A stretch of 64,000 nt of DNA from WTFY01 sp965205685 (GCA_965205685.1 OZ242174.1:1240001-1304000); one strand, 5' to 3'. Positions 1-8,949 are shown, numbered from the stretch's first letter. Made by a program: numbers and translations. The notes: a model not told the origin generated them from the sequence alone.

Positions 1-66
1 CATGCGGCATGTAGACCTGCAGGCTTCTAGTGCCTGGTGGTGCCAGGTCAGTCCTGTCGGCATTGA

Positions 67-1905
67 GTGAACTTGTCTGAGGCCAGCCAACCAGGTTCGA
101 GCAGCCAGCTCCAGTTGCTGAAACAGAAACGTTTCGGCCCCTTTTTCCTGACCCAGTTCTTCGGTGCCTTCAACGATAACGTATTCAAGAATTCGCTGAT
201 CATCCTGATTGCCTTCCAGAGCAGCTTTTCAGGATCGGACATCTCGAACTACATCATCAATCTCGCCGCACTTCTTTTCATACTGCCGTTTTTTCTTTTC
301 TCCGCAACTGCCGGGCAGATTGCGGATCGTTTTGGCAAGGCCGGACTGATCCGAAAAATCAAGCTGGGTGAGATTGTCATCATGCTGCTTGCAGGGGCAG
401 GCTTCTATCTCGACAGTATTCCACTGTTGTTGCTGTGCCTGTTTTTCATGGGCACCCAGTCCTCTTTTTTTGGCCCGATCAAGTATTCCATCATCCCCGA
501 GCACCTCAGGCAAAAGGAGCTCATCGGCGGAAATGCACTGGTGGAATCCGGTACCTTTATGGCCATCCTGCTGGGCACGATGCTGGGCGGGTTTCTGGTC
601 GGAGTAGCATCGGATGCCCGAGCACTAGTGTCTGTGACCGTCATTGCACTGGCCGGGCTGGGCTATCTGAGTTCCCTGCAGATTCCCTCAACCGCTGCAG
701 CGGTTCCCTCGCTCAAGGTACGCTGGAACCCTGCCGTCGAAACCGTCCGCAATGTGGCAGCACTGAGAAAGCATGGCTCGGTGTTCTTCTTCATACTGGG
801 CATTTCGTGGTTCTGGTTTCTGGGGGCCACTTATCTTACCCAGTTGCCGAACTTCACCCGGCTGGCACTTGGCGCCAATGCCCAGGTGGTCACATTTTTC
901 CTGGCCCTGCTGTGCGTGGGCATCGGGGTGGGCTCACTGTTGTGCGAGAGGCTCTCCAACCGTTCGATCGAGTTGGGACTGGTTCCGATCGGCTCGATCG
1001 GCCTGACCGTTTTTGGTATCGACCTATTTTTTGCCACCACCGCGCCTGCATCAAGTGAGCTTCTGGGCCTGCAGGAATTCATCCGCAACCCGTCCAGCTG
1101 GCGTCTGTGTTCAGATATTTTCCTGATTGGACTGTTCGGCGGAATTTACATCGTGCCGCTATATGCCATGGTGCAGGCACGCACCCGGGCACAAGAGCGT
1201 GCACGGGTGATCGCCGGGAACAACATCCTTAATGCCATAGCCATGATTGGATCCTCCCTGTATGCCATCACACTCCTCGGGGCCGGCCTTAGCATTCCCG
1301 GGCTTTTCCTCACGGCAGCCTTGCTAAATGCCGTTGTCGCCCTTTTCATCTTCACGCGAGTGCCCGAGTTCCTGATTCGCGTGATCGTGTGGACTTCGAT
1401 GATGGCCATGTACCGTATCAAGACCATCGAGCTGGAAAACCTGCCGAGACAGGGGCCCCTGATCCTGTCTGCTAACACTGCAGGCTTGCTGGACATGCTT
1501 ATTCTGAGCACCTGCCTGGGACGCCCGGCACGTTTTTTTGTATCCCCTGAGCATCTGGATTCTCCCTTTTCGAGCTTTCTGCTCAAGGCGGTCAACCGCC
1601 TTGCTGGCACTCAAAGTCCCCGGGATGCCTCCGTGTACCAGCAAATCGTCTCCGAGCTGGATCAGGGCAAGGTCGTGGGAATTTTTCCAGGCGAAAGATT
1701 AAGGCTGGAAGACCCAATCGGGGGTGAACCACAAGGAGGCGAGCAAGAGCAGGCCCAGGGTCCGGTGACGACAGTGCATATCACCCTGAGAAGAAGGTGG
1801 CCTGGAATCGAGGTTGTCGCAGACAGGCCGGCCAACTTGGCGCCTTGCAACGCAAAGAGGCTACAAGAGTTGATCCCGGGCAGGCTGGTGGCACCCGGTT
1901 GCTGA
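67..1905 (+). CDS. MFS lysophospholipid transporter (LplT-like) with degenerate PlsC-type acyltransferase domain
   Basis: Residues 1 to about 440 are a 12-helix major-facilitator permease. The N-terminal block (FFGAFNDNVFKNSLIILIAF) is typical of LplT-like lysophospholipid flippases. Residues about 445-612 align with the acyltransferase (PlsC) domain that follows the permease in fused LplT-Aas proteins. Both catalytic motifs are damaged. The expected NHxxxxD reads NTAGLLD, with Thr for the catalytic His, and FPEGR reads FPGER. The stretch after this is short and Gly/Gln/Glu-rich, and the AMP-binding synthetase domain of full-length fusions is absent. Transport of lysophospholipid across the inner membrane is inferred from the family; acylation looks unlikely. 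The start is GTG at 67, directly after an in-frame TGA at 64, so the protein cannot begin further upstream. The family call is firm; the function of the tail is unknown. Confidence 0.82.
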   Translation: MNLSEASQPGSSSQLQLLKQKRFGPFFLTQFFGAFNDNVFKNSLIILIAFQSSFSGSDISNYIINLAALLFILPFFLFSATAGQIADRFGKAGLIRKIKLGEIVIMLLAGAGFYLDSIPLLLLCLFFMGTQSSFFGPIKYSIIPEHLRQKELIGGNALVESGTFMAILLGTMLGGFLVGVASDARALVSVTVIALAGLGYLSSLQIPSTAAAVPSLKVRWNPAVETVRNVAALRKHGSVFFFILGISWFWFLGATYLTQLPNFTRLALGANAQVVTFFLALLCVGIGVGSLLCERLSNRSIELGLVPIGSIGLTVFGIDLFFATTAPASSELLGLQEFIRNPSSWRLCSDIFLIGLFGGIYIVPLYAMVQARTRAQERARVIAGNNILNAIAMIGSSLYAITLLGAGLSIPGLFLTAALLNAVVALFIFTRVPEFLIRVIVWTSMMAMYRIKTIELENLPRQGPLILSANTAGLLDMLILSTCLGRPARFFVSPEHLDSPFSSFLLKAVNRLAGTQSPRDASVYQQIVSELDQGKVVGIFPGERLRLEDPIGGEPQGGEQEQAQGPVTTVHITLRRRWPGIEVVADRPANLAPCNAKRLQELIPGRLVAPGC

Positions 1906-1937
1906 ACCTTTCGGGAAATTTTGGCACTGTGGCGGGA

Positions 1938-2013
1938 TGGAGCGGGAAACGAGGCTCGAACTCGCGACCTCAACCTTGGCAAGGTTGCGCTCTACCAACT
2001 GAGCTATTCCCGC
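1938..2013 (-). tRNA. tRNA-Gly (anticodon GCC)
   Basis: On the minus strand the sequence folds as a 76-nt cloverleaf. It has acceptor stem GCGGGAA/TTCCCGC, D-arm AGCTCAGTTGGTAGAGC, anticodon stem CAACC/GGTTG with loop TTGCCAA (anticodon GCC), T-arm GTTCGAGCC and an encoded 3' CCA. It lies just downstream of pgsA, the same order (uvrC-pgsA-glyW) as in enterobacteria. Confidence 0.97.
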
Positions 2014-2059
2014 ATGGGTATCCGCCAACCGGTCAAGAGACAGGAACGTTGCTGTGACC

Positions 2060-2617
2060 TTATCCCTGGTATGACCGAGCCGCACGGCTAATATAGAGCA
2101 TCATCGACCAAAGTGTAAGTACTACGGCCACGTACAGCAACAATACCCCGATCTCGAATACGGGAATTCCGAGCACGGGATAGTAATAAAGCAGAAAAAA
2201 CAGCGCCATCATCTGTGCAGCCGTCTTGAGTTTGCCCAGCATCGAAACCGCCACAGAGTCCCGCTTGCCCAGCTCAGACATCCATTCCCGCAAGCCCGAA
2301 ACCACAAGTTCCCTGGCAATGATGATCAGCGCCGGAACCAGAATGAACAATTGCCCGTGACGGTCGACGATGACCACCAGCACCGTGACAATGATCAGCT
2401 TGTCAGCGATCGGGTCCAGGAAGGCCCCAAGTTTTGAAACCTGGTCCAGCTTGCGTGCCAGGTAGCCATCCAGCCAGTCCGTGACAGAGGCCACCCCGAA
2501 CAGCGCGGCCGCCAGTGGCATCCCCCAGTGCTCGGGCAGAAAATAATAGACGACAACCAAAAGTGGTGTGATCAGAATCCTGAGAAATGTCAGGATGTTG
2601 GCAGCACTATATACCAT
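2060..2617 (-). CDS. pgsA: CDP-diacylglycerol--glycerol-3-phosphate 3-phosphatidyltransferase
   Basis: PgsA makes phosphatidylglycerol phosphate from CDP-diacylglycerol and glycerol 3-phosphate in the inner membrane, the committed step to phosphatidylglycerol and cardiolipin. The protein has 185 residues, the usual size, with several hydrophobic segments. The CDP-alcohol phosphotransferase signature DGxxARx8GxxxDxxxD is complete (DGYLARKLDQVSKLGAFLDP, near residues 50-70, followed by IADK). The gene follows uvrC with a 12-nt gap and precedes tRNA-Gly, as in many gammaproteobacteria. The ATG at 2617 is used because the sequence reads directly into the typical opening (NILTFLRILITPLLV). The Shine-Dalgarno is weak, so translational coupling to uvrC is likely. 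Confidence 0.96.
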   Translation of the reverse strand: MVYSAANILTFLRILITPLLVVVYYFLPEHWGMPLAAALFGVASVTDWLDGYLARKLDQVSKLGAFLDPIADKLIIVTVLVVIVDRHGQLFILVPALIIIARELVVSGLREWMSELGKRDSVAVSMLGKLKTAAQMMALFFLLYYYPVLGIPVFEIGVLLLYVAVVLTLWSMMLYISRAARSYQG

Positions 2618-2629
2618 ATCCGTTTATAT

Positions 2630-4444
2630 TCAGTGACTGTGGACTTCCTGGTAAATGGCCTGGGCAAGATGGCGACTCACTCCCGGCACCTTCGCGATCT
2701 CCTCCACACCCGCACGCGAAATCCCGCGCATACCTCCAAAATGCTTCAGCAGGTTTTGCCTGCGTTTCGGGCCCAGCCCCGCAATGTTTTCAAGCGGTGA
2801 AGTTACGCGAGCACGAGCGCGGCGCTTGCGGTGCCCGCCAATGGCAAAGCGGTGTGCCTCATCGCGGATTTGCTGGATCAGCCGCAGGGCCAGTGAATGC
2901 GGTGCAAGACGCACCGGATGCCTGTGATCTGCAACGATGAGATTCTCCTGTCCGGCTTTTCTCTGTGGCCCTTTCGCCACCCCAACGATACAGACGCCTT
3001 CGACCTGCAGTTCAGCCAGCACCTCCCTGGCCTGGGTTACCTGCCCTTTGCCCCCGTCAATCAGCAGCAAATCGGGCAACTTGCCCTCACCCTTCTTGAG
3101 CCGGATGTAGCGGCGTGTCAGCGCCTGATGCATGGCCGCGTAGTCATCACCTGCCTGGACCCCCTCGATATTAAAGTAGCGATAATCCGTTTTGATCGGC
3201 CCGTCCTGCTCGAACACCACGCACGAAGCCACGGCGGCCTCACCCCGGGTGTGACTGACATCGAAGCACTCGATGCGCTGGGGCACGAACTCGAGTCCAA
3301 GCTCGTCCTGAACGGCTTCAAAGCGCTGCATGAGACCCGCTTTCGAGGCCAGTTTGCCCTGCAGCGCTCCCGTTGCATTTTTTCTTGCGATGTCAAGCCA
3401 CCGTGCGCGCTTGCTGCGCGGTGCACAAACGATCGATACCTTCCTGCCTGCCTGATTGCTCAGCATCTGTTGCAAGAGACCGACTTCCTCAGGGCGATGG
3501 CTGAGTATGATCTCCTCGGGAATCCCGTGGGTAAGATAGTACTGCCCCAGAAATGCGGCGATAATTTTCTCTTCACTTGCAATATCCGGAATTTTAGGAA
3601 AATAGCTTTTGTTGCCAAGATTCATTCCTGCACGGATGTTGAACACCTGCACACAAGCGACCTCTCCCTCCGATTCAATGGCCGCGATATCGACATCACC
3701 TGCCTGGGCACTGACATACTGCTGCTCCGAGACCTTGCGCAGCATTTCGATCTTGTTTCGGCAGCGTGCGGCCGTTTCATAATCCAGGTCCGCGGATGCC
3801 TGGTCCATGGCGTGCACGTACCGGTCAATAAGCGCATGACTGTTTCCTTCCAGGAACTCGATGGCCGCCTCAATTTCATTCCGGTAGCTGTCCTCATCAA
3901 TCAGCCCCACGCAGGGCCCACTGCAGCGGTCGATCTGGTATTGCAGGCAGGGCCGGCTGCGATGGCTGAAAAAATAATCGTCGCACTGGCGAACCCTGAA
4001 CACCTTTTGCAGCAGGTTCAGGGCACTGCGGGCCGCACCCGGGCTGGCGTAAGGGCCGAAATACCGTCCTTTCCGTTCCCGCTTCCCCCGGTAGAAGGTG
4101 ATCTGAGGGAACTTGTGCTCAGAAGAGATGAAAATATAGGGGTAGCTTTTGTCGTCCCTCAACAGGATGTTGTAACGCGGACGATGCCGTTTGATGAGGT
4201 TGTTCTCGAGCAACAGGGCTTCGGCCTCCGTATTGGTGACCGTGGTTTCGATGGCCGCAGTTTGAGCGATCATCTTGGTCAGTCGTGGGCTTCGTTTGCC
4301 GCGGTTGAAGTAGGCAGCGACCCTTTTTTTGAGACTTTTGGCCTTGCCGACATACAGCAGTTTTCCCTGCGCATCGAGCATGCGGTACACGCCCGGGTCC
4401 AGGGTAAGCGTCTGGGTGAATTGCTTGGGATCAAATTCGCTCAT
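2630..4444 (-). CDS. uvrC: Excinuclease ABC subunit C
   Basis: UvrC cuts DNA on both sides of a lesion in nucleotide excision repair, together with UvrA and UvrB. The 604 residues carry the full set of domains. An N-terminal GIY-YIG nuclease (GVYRMLDAQGKLLYVGKAKS, near residue 18) is followed by the cysteine cluster around CDDYF...CLQYQIDRCSGPC (residues about 155-180), a UVR motif near 200-235, the RNase H-like C-terminal nuclease with FDVSHTRGE and LLIDGGKGQ, and helix-hairpin-helix motifs at the end (IAGLGPKRRQNLL, IAKVPGVSRHLA). It is 18 nt downstream of the uracil-DNA glycosylase gene on the same strand, so two DNA-repair genes are likely cotranscribed. Confidence 0.98.
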   Translation of the reverse strand: MSEFDPKQFTQTLTLDPGVYRMLDAQGKLLYVGKAKSLKKRVAAYFNRGKRSPRLTKMIAQTAAIETTVTNTEAEALLLENNLIKRHRPRYNILLRDDKSYPYIFISSEHKFPQITFYRGKRERKGRYFGPYASPGAARSALNLLQKVFRVRQCDDYFFSHRSRPCLQYQIDRCSGPCVGLIDEDSYRNEIEAAIEFLEGNSHALIDRYVHAMDQASADLDYETAARCRNKIEMLRKVSEQQYVSAQAGDVDIAAIESEGEVACVQVFNIRAGMNLGNKSYFPKIPDIASEEKIIAAFLGQYYLTHGIPEEIILSHRPEEVGLLQQMLSNQAGRKVSIVCAPRSKRARWLDIARKNATGALQGKLASKAGLMQRFEAVQDELGLEFVPQRIECFDVSHTRGEAAVASCVVFEQDGPIKTDYRYFNIEGVQAGDDYAAMHQALTRRYIRLKKGEGKLPDLLLIDGGKGQVTQAREVLAELQVEGVCIVGVAKGPQRKAGQENLIVADHRHPVRLAPHSLALRLIQQIRDEAHRFAIGGHRKRRARARVTSPLENIAGLGPKRRQNLLKHFGGMRGISRAGVEEIAKVPGVSRHLAQAIYQEVHSH

Positions 4445-4461
4445 GCCACCTCAGATTACTG

Positions 4462-5112
4462 TCAGTGCTTACTCATTTGCGCGACCGCTTTTGAGAAAAC
4501 AGCCTCAAACTGTTTCCGGGTTAACCGGCCGGTTTGCGTGTTGTAGCGGCTACAGTGATACGAATCCAGCAAGCGTAGCCGGTTCTCGATACGATACAGT
4601 TTGCCATGAGCAAATGAACAGTGGCTCAGTTTCATCCCCAGTGCACGCAGCACGGCATCATGGGCAATCCTGCCCAATGCCAGGATCACGCTGTCAGGTC
4701 GAAGCGCAAGCAGTTCGTTGCGCAAGTAGGCATTGCAGTTCCTGATTTCCCCGACCGTGGGCTTGTTCGCAGGCGGCAGGCATTTCACGGCGTTGGTGAT
4801 GCGGCAGTTTTTCAGCCGCAGGCGGTCACCGGCATGTTCCGAGATCGGGCGTGTAGAAAAACCGAACTTGTGCAGCGTCTGGTACAGGAGGATGCCTGCA
4901 TGATCCCCGGTGAAGGGCCGACCGGTGGCATTGGCGCCATGCAGCCCCGGGGCCAACCCGACGATCAGGAGTCGTGCATTCGGATCACCGAAGGCTGCAA
5001 CCGGCTTACAGTGGTACTCCGGATGCAGGGTTTTTCTGAAGGCCAGATTTTTGGCAATACGGGGACACCGTCTGCAGTTTTCCCGGTACGTCAGTGAATG
5101 TACGGAAGGCAC
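4462..5112 (-). CDS. Uracil-DNA glycosylase, family 5 (UdgB-like), iron-sulfur
   Basis: This enzyme removes uracil and probably other deaminated bases (hypoxanthine, xanthine) from DNA, the first step of base excision repair. The active-site motif GLAPGLHGANATGRPFTGD (near residue 52) has Ala rather than Glu/Asp at the activating position, typical of family 5. The second motif is YHCSRYNTQTGRLT near the C-terminus. Four cysteines suit a 4Fe-4S cluster: Cys13 and Cys16 (NCRRC), then VKC and RNC about 15 residues apart. At 216 residues it is of normal length. The start is GTG at 5112. It is 18 nt after fabH and 17 nt before uvrC. Family 4 was considered, but motif 1 fits family 5 better. Confidence 0.88.
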   Translation of the reverse strand: MPSVHSLTYRENCRRCPRIAKNLAFRKTLHPEYHCKPVAAFGDPNARLLIVGLAPGLHGANATGRPFTGDHAGILLYQTLHKFGFSTRPISEHAGDRLRLKNCRITNAVKCLPPANKPTVGEIRNCNAYLRNELLALRPDSVILALGRIAHDAVLRALGMKLSHCSFAHGKLYRIENRLRLLDSYHCSRYNTQTGRLTRKQFEAVFSKAVAQMSKH

Positions 5113-5130
5113 CTGGCAGGCTGCACCGGG

Positions 5131-6099
5131 TCAAAATTGCAACAACGCCGAGCCCCATGTAAACCCGCTACCAAAGGCTTCAAGCATCAGGGTCTCTCCC
5201 TTCTTGATCCGGCCATCCCGCACCGCCGTATCCAGCGCCAGGGGGATGGATGCAGCAGAAGTATTGCCATGCTCGGACACCGTCAAGACAACTCGTTCCA
5301 TTGACATCTTCAGCTTTCGAGCAGTAGCTTCGATGATTCGTCTGTTCGCCTGGTGCGGCACCAGCCAGTCCAGGTCGCCCTTGTCAAACTGGTTGGCCTC
5401 AAGCGCTTCATCAACGATCTCACCCAGCTTGTTGACCGCCATCTTGAACACGGCATTGCCTTCCATGTACACGTAGGCTTCGCCGGCTTTGAGCTGCTCG
5501 TAGCCACTAGAGATGCCGTGCGGCACGTGCAGCAAGTGCTCGTAACTGCCATCGGCGTGAAGGTGCGTGGACAGGATGCCAGGTTCGCTCGATGCCTCAA
5601 GCACGACCGCACCGGCCCCATCACCAAACAGCACGCAGGTGCTGCGGTCATTCCAGTCCAGGATACGGGACAGGGTCTCCGAGCCCACCACCAGTGCACA
5701 CTTGGCCTCGCCTGCGCGGATGAACTTGTCCGCAATTCCCAGGGCATACACGAAGCCTGTACATACCGCCTGTACATCGAATGCCGGACAACCATGCACA
5801 TCCAGTCGCTTTTGCAAAAGGCACGCCGTCCCCGGGAAAATCTTGTCTGCAGTCGTGGTTGCCAGGATGATCAGATCGATATCGGAATTTGACTTGCCAG
5901 CCATATCGATCGCCTGCTGGGCAGCATTGGAGGCGAGATCGCAAGTGGTCTCATCCTCGGCCGCGATATGGCGTTGCCGAATGCCAGTTCTTTCCTGAAT
6001 CCACTCATCAGTAGTATCAACAAGTTCCTCCATGTCCTTGTTTGTCAATACTTTCTCCGGCAAGTAGCTCCCGGTACCGGTAATTTTCGAATATGTCAT
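5131..6099 (-). CDS. fabH: 3-oxoacyl-[acyl-carrier-protein] synthase III
   Basis: FabH condenses a starter acyl-CoA (normally acetyl-CoA) with malonyl-ACP to begin fatty acid synthesis. The 322-residue protein has the whole catalytic triad: Cys113 in AVCTGF, His249 in VPHQANRR and Asn279 in HGNTSAAS. The C-terminal GSGFTWGSALLQF ending is typical. Its ATG overlaps the plsX stop by 4 nt (ATGA), so the two are translationally coupled. The usual downstream partners fabD, fabG and acpP are absent; a uracil-DNA glycosylase gene follows 18 nt on. Confidence 0.97.
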   Translation of the reverse strand: MTYSKITGTGSYLPEKVLTNKDMEELVDTTDEWIQERTGIRQRHIAAEDETTCDLASNAAQQAIDMAGKSNSDIDLIILATTTADKIFPGTACLLQKRLDVHGCPAFDVQAVCTGFVYALGIADKFIRAGEAKCALVVGSETLSRILDWNDRSTCVLFGDGAGAVVLEASSEPGILSTHLHADGSYEHLLHVPHGISSGYEQLKAGEAYVYMEGNAVFKMAVNKLGEIVDEALEANQFDKGDLDWLVPHQANRRIIEATARKLKMSMERVVLTVSEHGNTSAASIPLALDTAVRDGRIKKGETLMLEAFGSGFTWGSALLQF

Positions 6100-7121
6100 G
6101 GTCTGTTGTCGTGTTTCAGATATTCGGCGATGTGGGTGTCGATCATTTGAGGCACCTGCTTGACAACTTCCAGTCGTGCAATATCGATTGCGTGCTGGAA
6201 CGAAAAGGCGTCCGCCCCGCCGTGGCTTTTGATAACCACTCCCCGCAGTCCCAGAAGGCTTGCGCCATTATAGCACCGGGGATCAATCCGCCGCCTGAAA
6301 GATTTCAGCACCGGCAAGGCCAGCAACCCGCAGAGCTTGGTGAACAAATTCTGTTTGAATTCCTGCTGGATAAAATGGGAAATCGTTTTCGCAACTCCTT
6401 CGCTGGACTTCAACGAGACATTGCCGGCGAACCCGTCGCACACCACCACGTTGACATCTCCGCAATAGACATCATCGCCCTCGACATAGCCGATGTAATT
6501 CAGCCCGCTTTTCAGCAGGATCTCATGGGCGTGCTTCACCTGGTCGTTTCCCTTGATCTCCTCTTCGCCTATATTGAGCAGTCCGACCCTGGGGTTTTCG
6601 ATCTCGTCTATGGCAGAGGCCAGGACCGCACCCATGACGGCAAATTGCAAAAGATGTTCACTGCTGCAGCCAACATTGGCGCCTAGGTCAAGCATGTAGG
6701 TCTGGCCCTGGATGGAGGGAATTGCGCTGGTGATGGCGGGGCGGTCAATCCCCGACAGCATCTTGAGTACGTAACGGGCAGTGGCCACCAGTGCGCCCGT
6801 GTTGCCGGCACTGACACAGGCATCTGCAGCACCTTCCTTGACCAGGTTCACGGCCACTCTCATCGACGAGTCTTTTTTGCTGCGCAATGCCCGTGAGGGT
6901 GACTCGTCCATCTCGATGCGCTGGCTTGCGTGATGCACGCGCAGCCGGTCAGAGGGCTCGGCATGGATGCGGGAGAGCTCGCCCAGGACCTCCTGTTCAT
7001 CGCCAACCAGAATCAGGGACGTGTCCGGGTGGTCTTTCAGGTAGGCCACAGCAGCCTCTGCCACCACGGTCACCCCGAAGTCACCGCCCATGGCGTCCAG
7101 GGATACTGTGTAGCTGGTCAC
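6096..7121 (-). CDS. plsX: Phosphate acyltransferase
   Basis: PlsX converts acyl-ACP to acyl-phosphate, the acyl donor for PlsY in phospholipid synthesis. It acts at the inner face of the membrane. The 341 residues begin with the family signature VSLDAMGGDFG. They keep SAGNTGALVA (about residue 104), DLGANVGC (about 148), NIGEEEIKGND (about 183) and the conserved VVVCDGFAGNVSLK (about 228). The start is GTG at 7121. It lies about 90 nt after rpmF, the common rpmF-plsX-fabH order. Confidence 0.97.
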   Translation of the reverse strand: MTSYTVSLDAMGGDFGVTVVAEAAVAYLKDHPDTSLILVGDEQEVLGELSRIHAEPSDRLRVHHASQRIEMDESPSRALRSKKDSSMRVAVNLVKEGAADACVSAGNTGALVATARYVLKMLSGIDRPAITSAIPSIQGQTYMLDLGANVGCSSEHLLQFAVMGAVLASAIDEIENPRVGLLNIGEEEIKGNDQVKHAHEILLKSGLNYIGYVEGDDVYCGDVNVVVCDGFAGNVSLKSSEGVAKTISHFIQQEFKQNLFTKLCGLLALPVLKSFRRRIDPRCYNGASLLGLRGVVIKSHGGADAFSFQHAIDIARLEVVKQVPQMIDTHIAEYLKHDNRP

Positions 7122-7210
7122 GATAGGTAAGACTGATCCCCCGATACCGTGTGCGGGTCAGACAGGCAATCAGGGTCGGGCAGGACTGGCTAGAGACCGG
7201 GCGACAGCGA

Positions 7211-7408
7211 CTATTCCTCGTCGTCCTCGTATTCTTCGGGTTTCACGATCACCTGACGGCCCCTGTAATAGCCGTCTTCTGTCACGTGATGACGCCGATG
7301 CCGCTCGCCGGTCGTAGGGTCCACGGACAGGGTGGCAGCGGTGAGCCCGTCATGGGCACGACGCATGTCTCTTTTTGAGCGTGTCTTCCTGTTCTTTTGT
7401 ACCGCCAT
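7211..7408 (-). CDS. rpmF: 50S ribosomal protein L32
   Basis: L32 is a small structural protein of the large ribosomal subunit. The 65 residues start MAVQKNRKTRSKRDMRRAHD, a near-consensus bL32 N-terminus. Unlike some L32 proteins it has no zinc-binding cysteines, so it is the C-minus (zinc-independent) form. An acidic tail (EEYEDDEE) ends the protein. It follows yceD by 9 nt, as in E. coli and relatives. Confidence 0.97.
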   Translation of the reverse strand: MAVQKNRKTRSKRDMRRAHDGLTAATLSVDPTTGERHRRHHVTEDGYYRGRQVIVKPEEYEDDEE

Positions 7409-7417
7409 GGGATTCTC

Positions 7418-7942
7418 CTAGCTTCGCGAACGTTTCAAAACTGCAAACGGATTCCGGGCTGGGCCGCTCACCCTCCCCTTCGAACCAAGCCACGCTATCA
7501 TACCTTGGTCGCATAGTGAAATATCCTCATGTTTAGGGACTAGGGGGAGTGCCAGCAGTAACTCGTCCTCGACCAGGCGTGCGAGCTCCAGGCTGTGACC
7601 CTCGTATTCATGGAGATCATAGTCCTCGGGCGTCTCGGTGGGGCTTTCCAGGCCGGAGCGTGCAATGAGCCTGACATGAGGACTGACCCGAATCTGGACC
7701 TCGCCCAGACAGCGCGCGCAGCGCAAGCCCAGTGTGCACGCAATCTTTCCATCCACCCGGCATCCGTGCCGCTCGCAAACCAGTTGTAGTTCGACGGTTA
7801 CGGGCGAGCCAGTCGAGATGACTGCTTCCCTCAGGCGCGGCATCGAATCCGCCTGTATTTGACCGGCAAGGACCAGATCACGATCTGGAAAGTCCTGGAA
7901 GCTAATGTGTTCCGGTAACGGGCTGTGCGCCATCTTTGGCAT
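7418..7942 (-). CDS. yceD: YceD/DUF177 family 23S rRNA accumulation protein
   Basis: YceD-family proteins are needed for normal 23S rRNA accumulation and are nearly always encoded just before rpmF. The 174 residues contain the family's paired cysteines (LRCARCLGEV) in the middle and an acidic region followed by LVEDELLLALPLVPKH. ATG at 7942 is the listed start; an ATG four codons in (MAHSPLPEHI) is equally possible. It sits 23 nt downstream of the S49 peptidase gene in the same leftward run. Confidence 0.92.
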   Translation of the reverse strand: MPKMAHSPLPEHISFQDFPDRDLVLAGQIQADSMPRLREAVISTGSPVTVELQLVCERHGCRVDGKIACTLGLRCARCLGEVQIRVSPHVRLIARSGLESPTETPEDYDLHEYEGHSLELARLVEDELLLALPLVPKHEDISLCDQGMIAWLGSKGRVSGPARNPFAVLKRSRS

Positions 7943-7965
7943 GGCCTTGCTGATGCTCGCCGGAC

Positions 7966-8949
7966 TCAGCGAACCGTGGGCTGCATGAGAAGTTCACGAA
8001 CCGGCTTGACGAGCATGCTTCCCAACTGCCTTGAGAACCGCTGCAAGACATCCTCGCGGTAGGTGTAATCCTGGATGCCCTCGACGCCCACCACCTCGCG
8101 TGCCACGTAGCCCGTGCTGCCAAAACCGTCCACGAGCCCCATCTCAAGTGCCTGCTCCCCGGTCCAGAACAGGCCGCTGAATACCTTGGACTCATCCACG
8201 AGCCGGTCCCCCCTTCCCTGCCTGACCGCTTCAATGAACTGCTGGTGGATCTCATCGAGTAGTTTCTGCACATGCGCCTTCTCGAACGGATCTTCAGGCG
8301 AAAACGGGTCGAGAAGTCCCTTGTGCTCGCCTGCGATCTTGAGCCGGCGTTCGATGCCTAACTTTTCCATCGCCTCGACAAAGCCGAAGCCGTCCATCAT
8401 CACTCCGATGGAGCCGACAAGGCTGGCCTTGTCCGCATAAATTTCGTCTGCAGCCACTGCGGCGAATACGCCACCAGAGGCACAGATATCTGTGACTACC
8501 GCATACAGGCGCTTGTCAGGATAGAGTGCGCGCAAACGCGTAATTTCTCGGTTGATATAGCCGGCCTGCACGGGACTGCCTCCCGGACTGTTAATCTTCA
8601 GGATCACGGCCACTGAACGGGGATTCTCGAAGGCCGCCTGCAACCCGGAAATGACATTGTCGGCGCTGGCAATCTCGCCATCGGCGATCACGCCGGTCAT
8701 CTCCACCATCGCCGTATGCCGGGTGCCGTCTGGAAGCGTGGACAGATTCCAGTCCATCATGCCGATGAGGAACAGGCCGAGGTAGGCAAAGCCGAGCGAT
8801 TTGAAGAATATTCCCCAGCGGCGCGCCCGCCGCTGTTCCTTGAGGCCCGCCGAGGCCAGCTTGACGATGGCATCCTGCTCCCACGAGGACACCGTGCGTG
8901 CTGGGCGCAGGCGTTCGCCCGCTTCCTCCAGATTGATCTCAGGTTCCAT
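7966..8949 (-). CDS. S49 family signal-peptide peptidase (SppA-like)
   Basis: SppA-type membrane serine peptidases degrade cleaved signal peptides in the inner membrane. The protein has 327 residues, a basic N-terminal cytoplasmic segment and one membrane helix near residues 48-65 (FFKSLGFAYLGLFLIGMM). The ClpP-like peptidase domain follows. LKINSPGGSPVQAGYI builds the oxyanion site, the Ser nucleophile is in DICASGGVFAAVAADEIYA, and AGEHKGLLDPFSPE holds the candidate general-base Lys. It is the short, single-domain (67K-independent) form. Its ATG overlaps the end of rluC by 11 nt, so the genes are coupled. Confidence 0.92.
   Translation of the reverse strand: MEPEINLEEAGERLRPARTVSSWEQDAIVKLASAGLKEQRRARRWGIFFKSLGFAYLGLFLIGMMDWNLSTLPDGTRHTAMVEMTGVIADGEIASADNVISGLQAAFENPRSVAVILKINSPGGSPVQAGYINREITRLRALYPDKRLYAVVTDICASGGVFAAVAADEIYADKASLVGSIGVMMDGFGFVEAMEKLGIERRLKIAGEHKGLLDPFSPEDPFEKAHVQKLLDEIHQQFIEAVRQGRGDRLVDESKVFSGLFWTGEQALEMGLVDGFGSTGYVAREVVGVEGIQDYTYREDVLQRFSRQLGSMLVKPVRELLMQPTVR

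Noticed and set aside
2897..4546. Long plus-strand open frame (549 codons) opposite uvrC
   Set aside because: It lies wholly antisense to uvrC, whose domains are complete; the translation has no recognisable family pattern and reflects GC-biased codon use.
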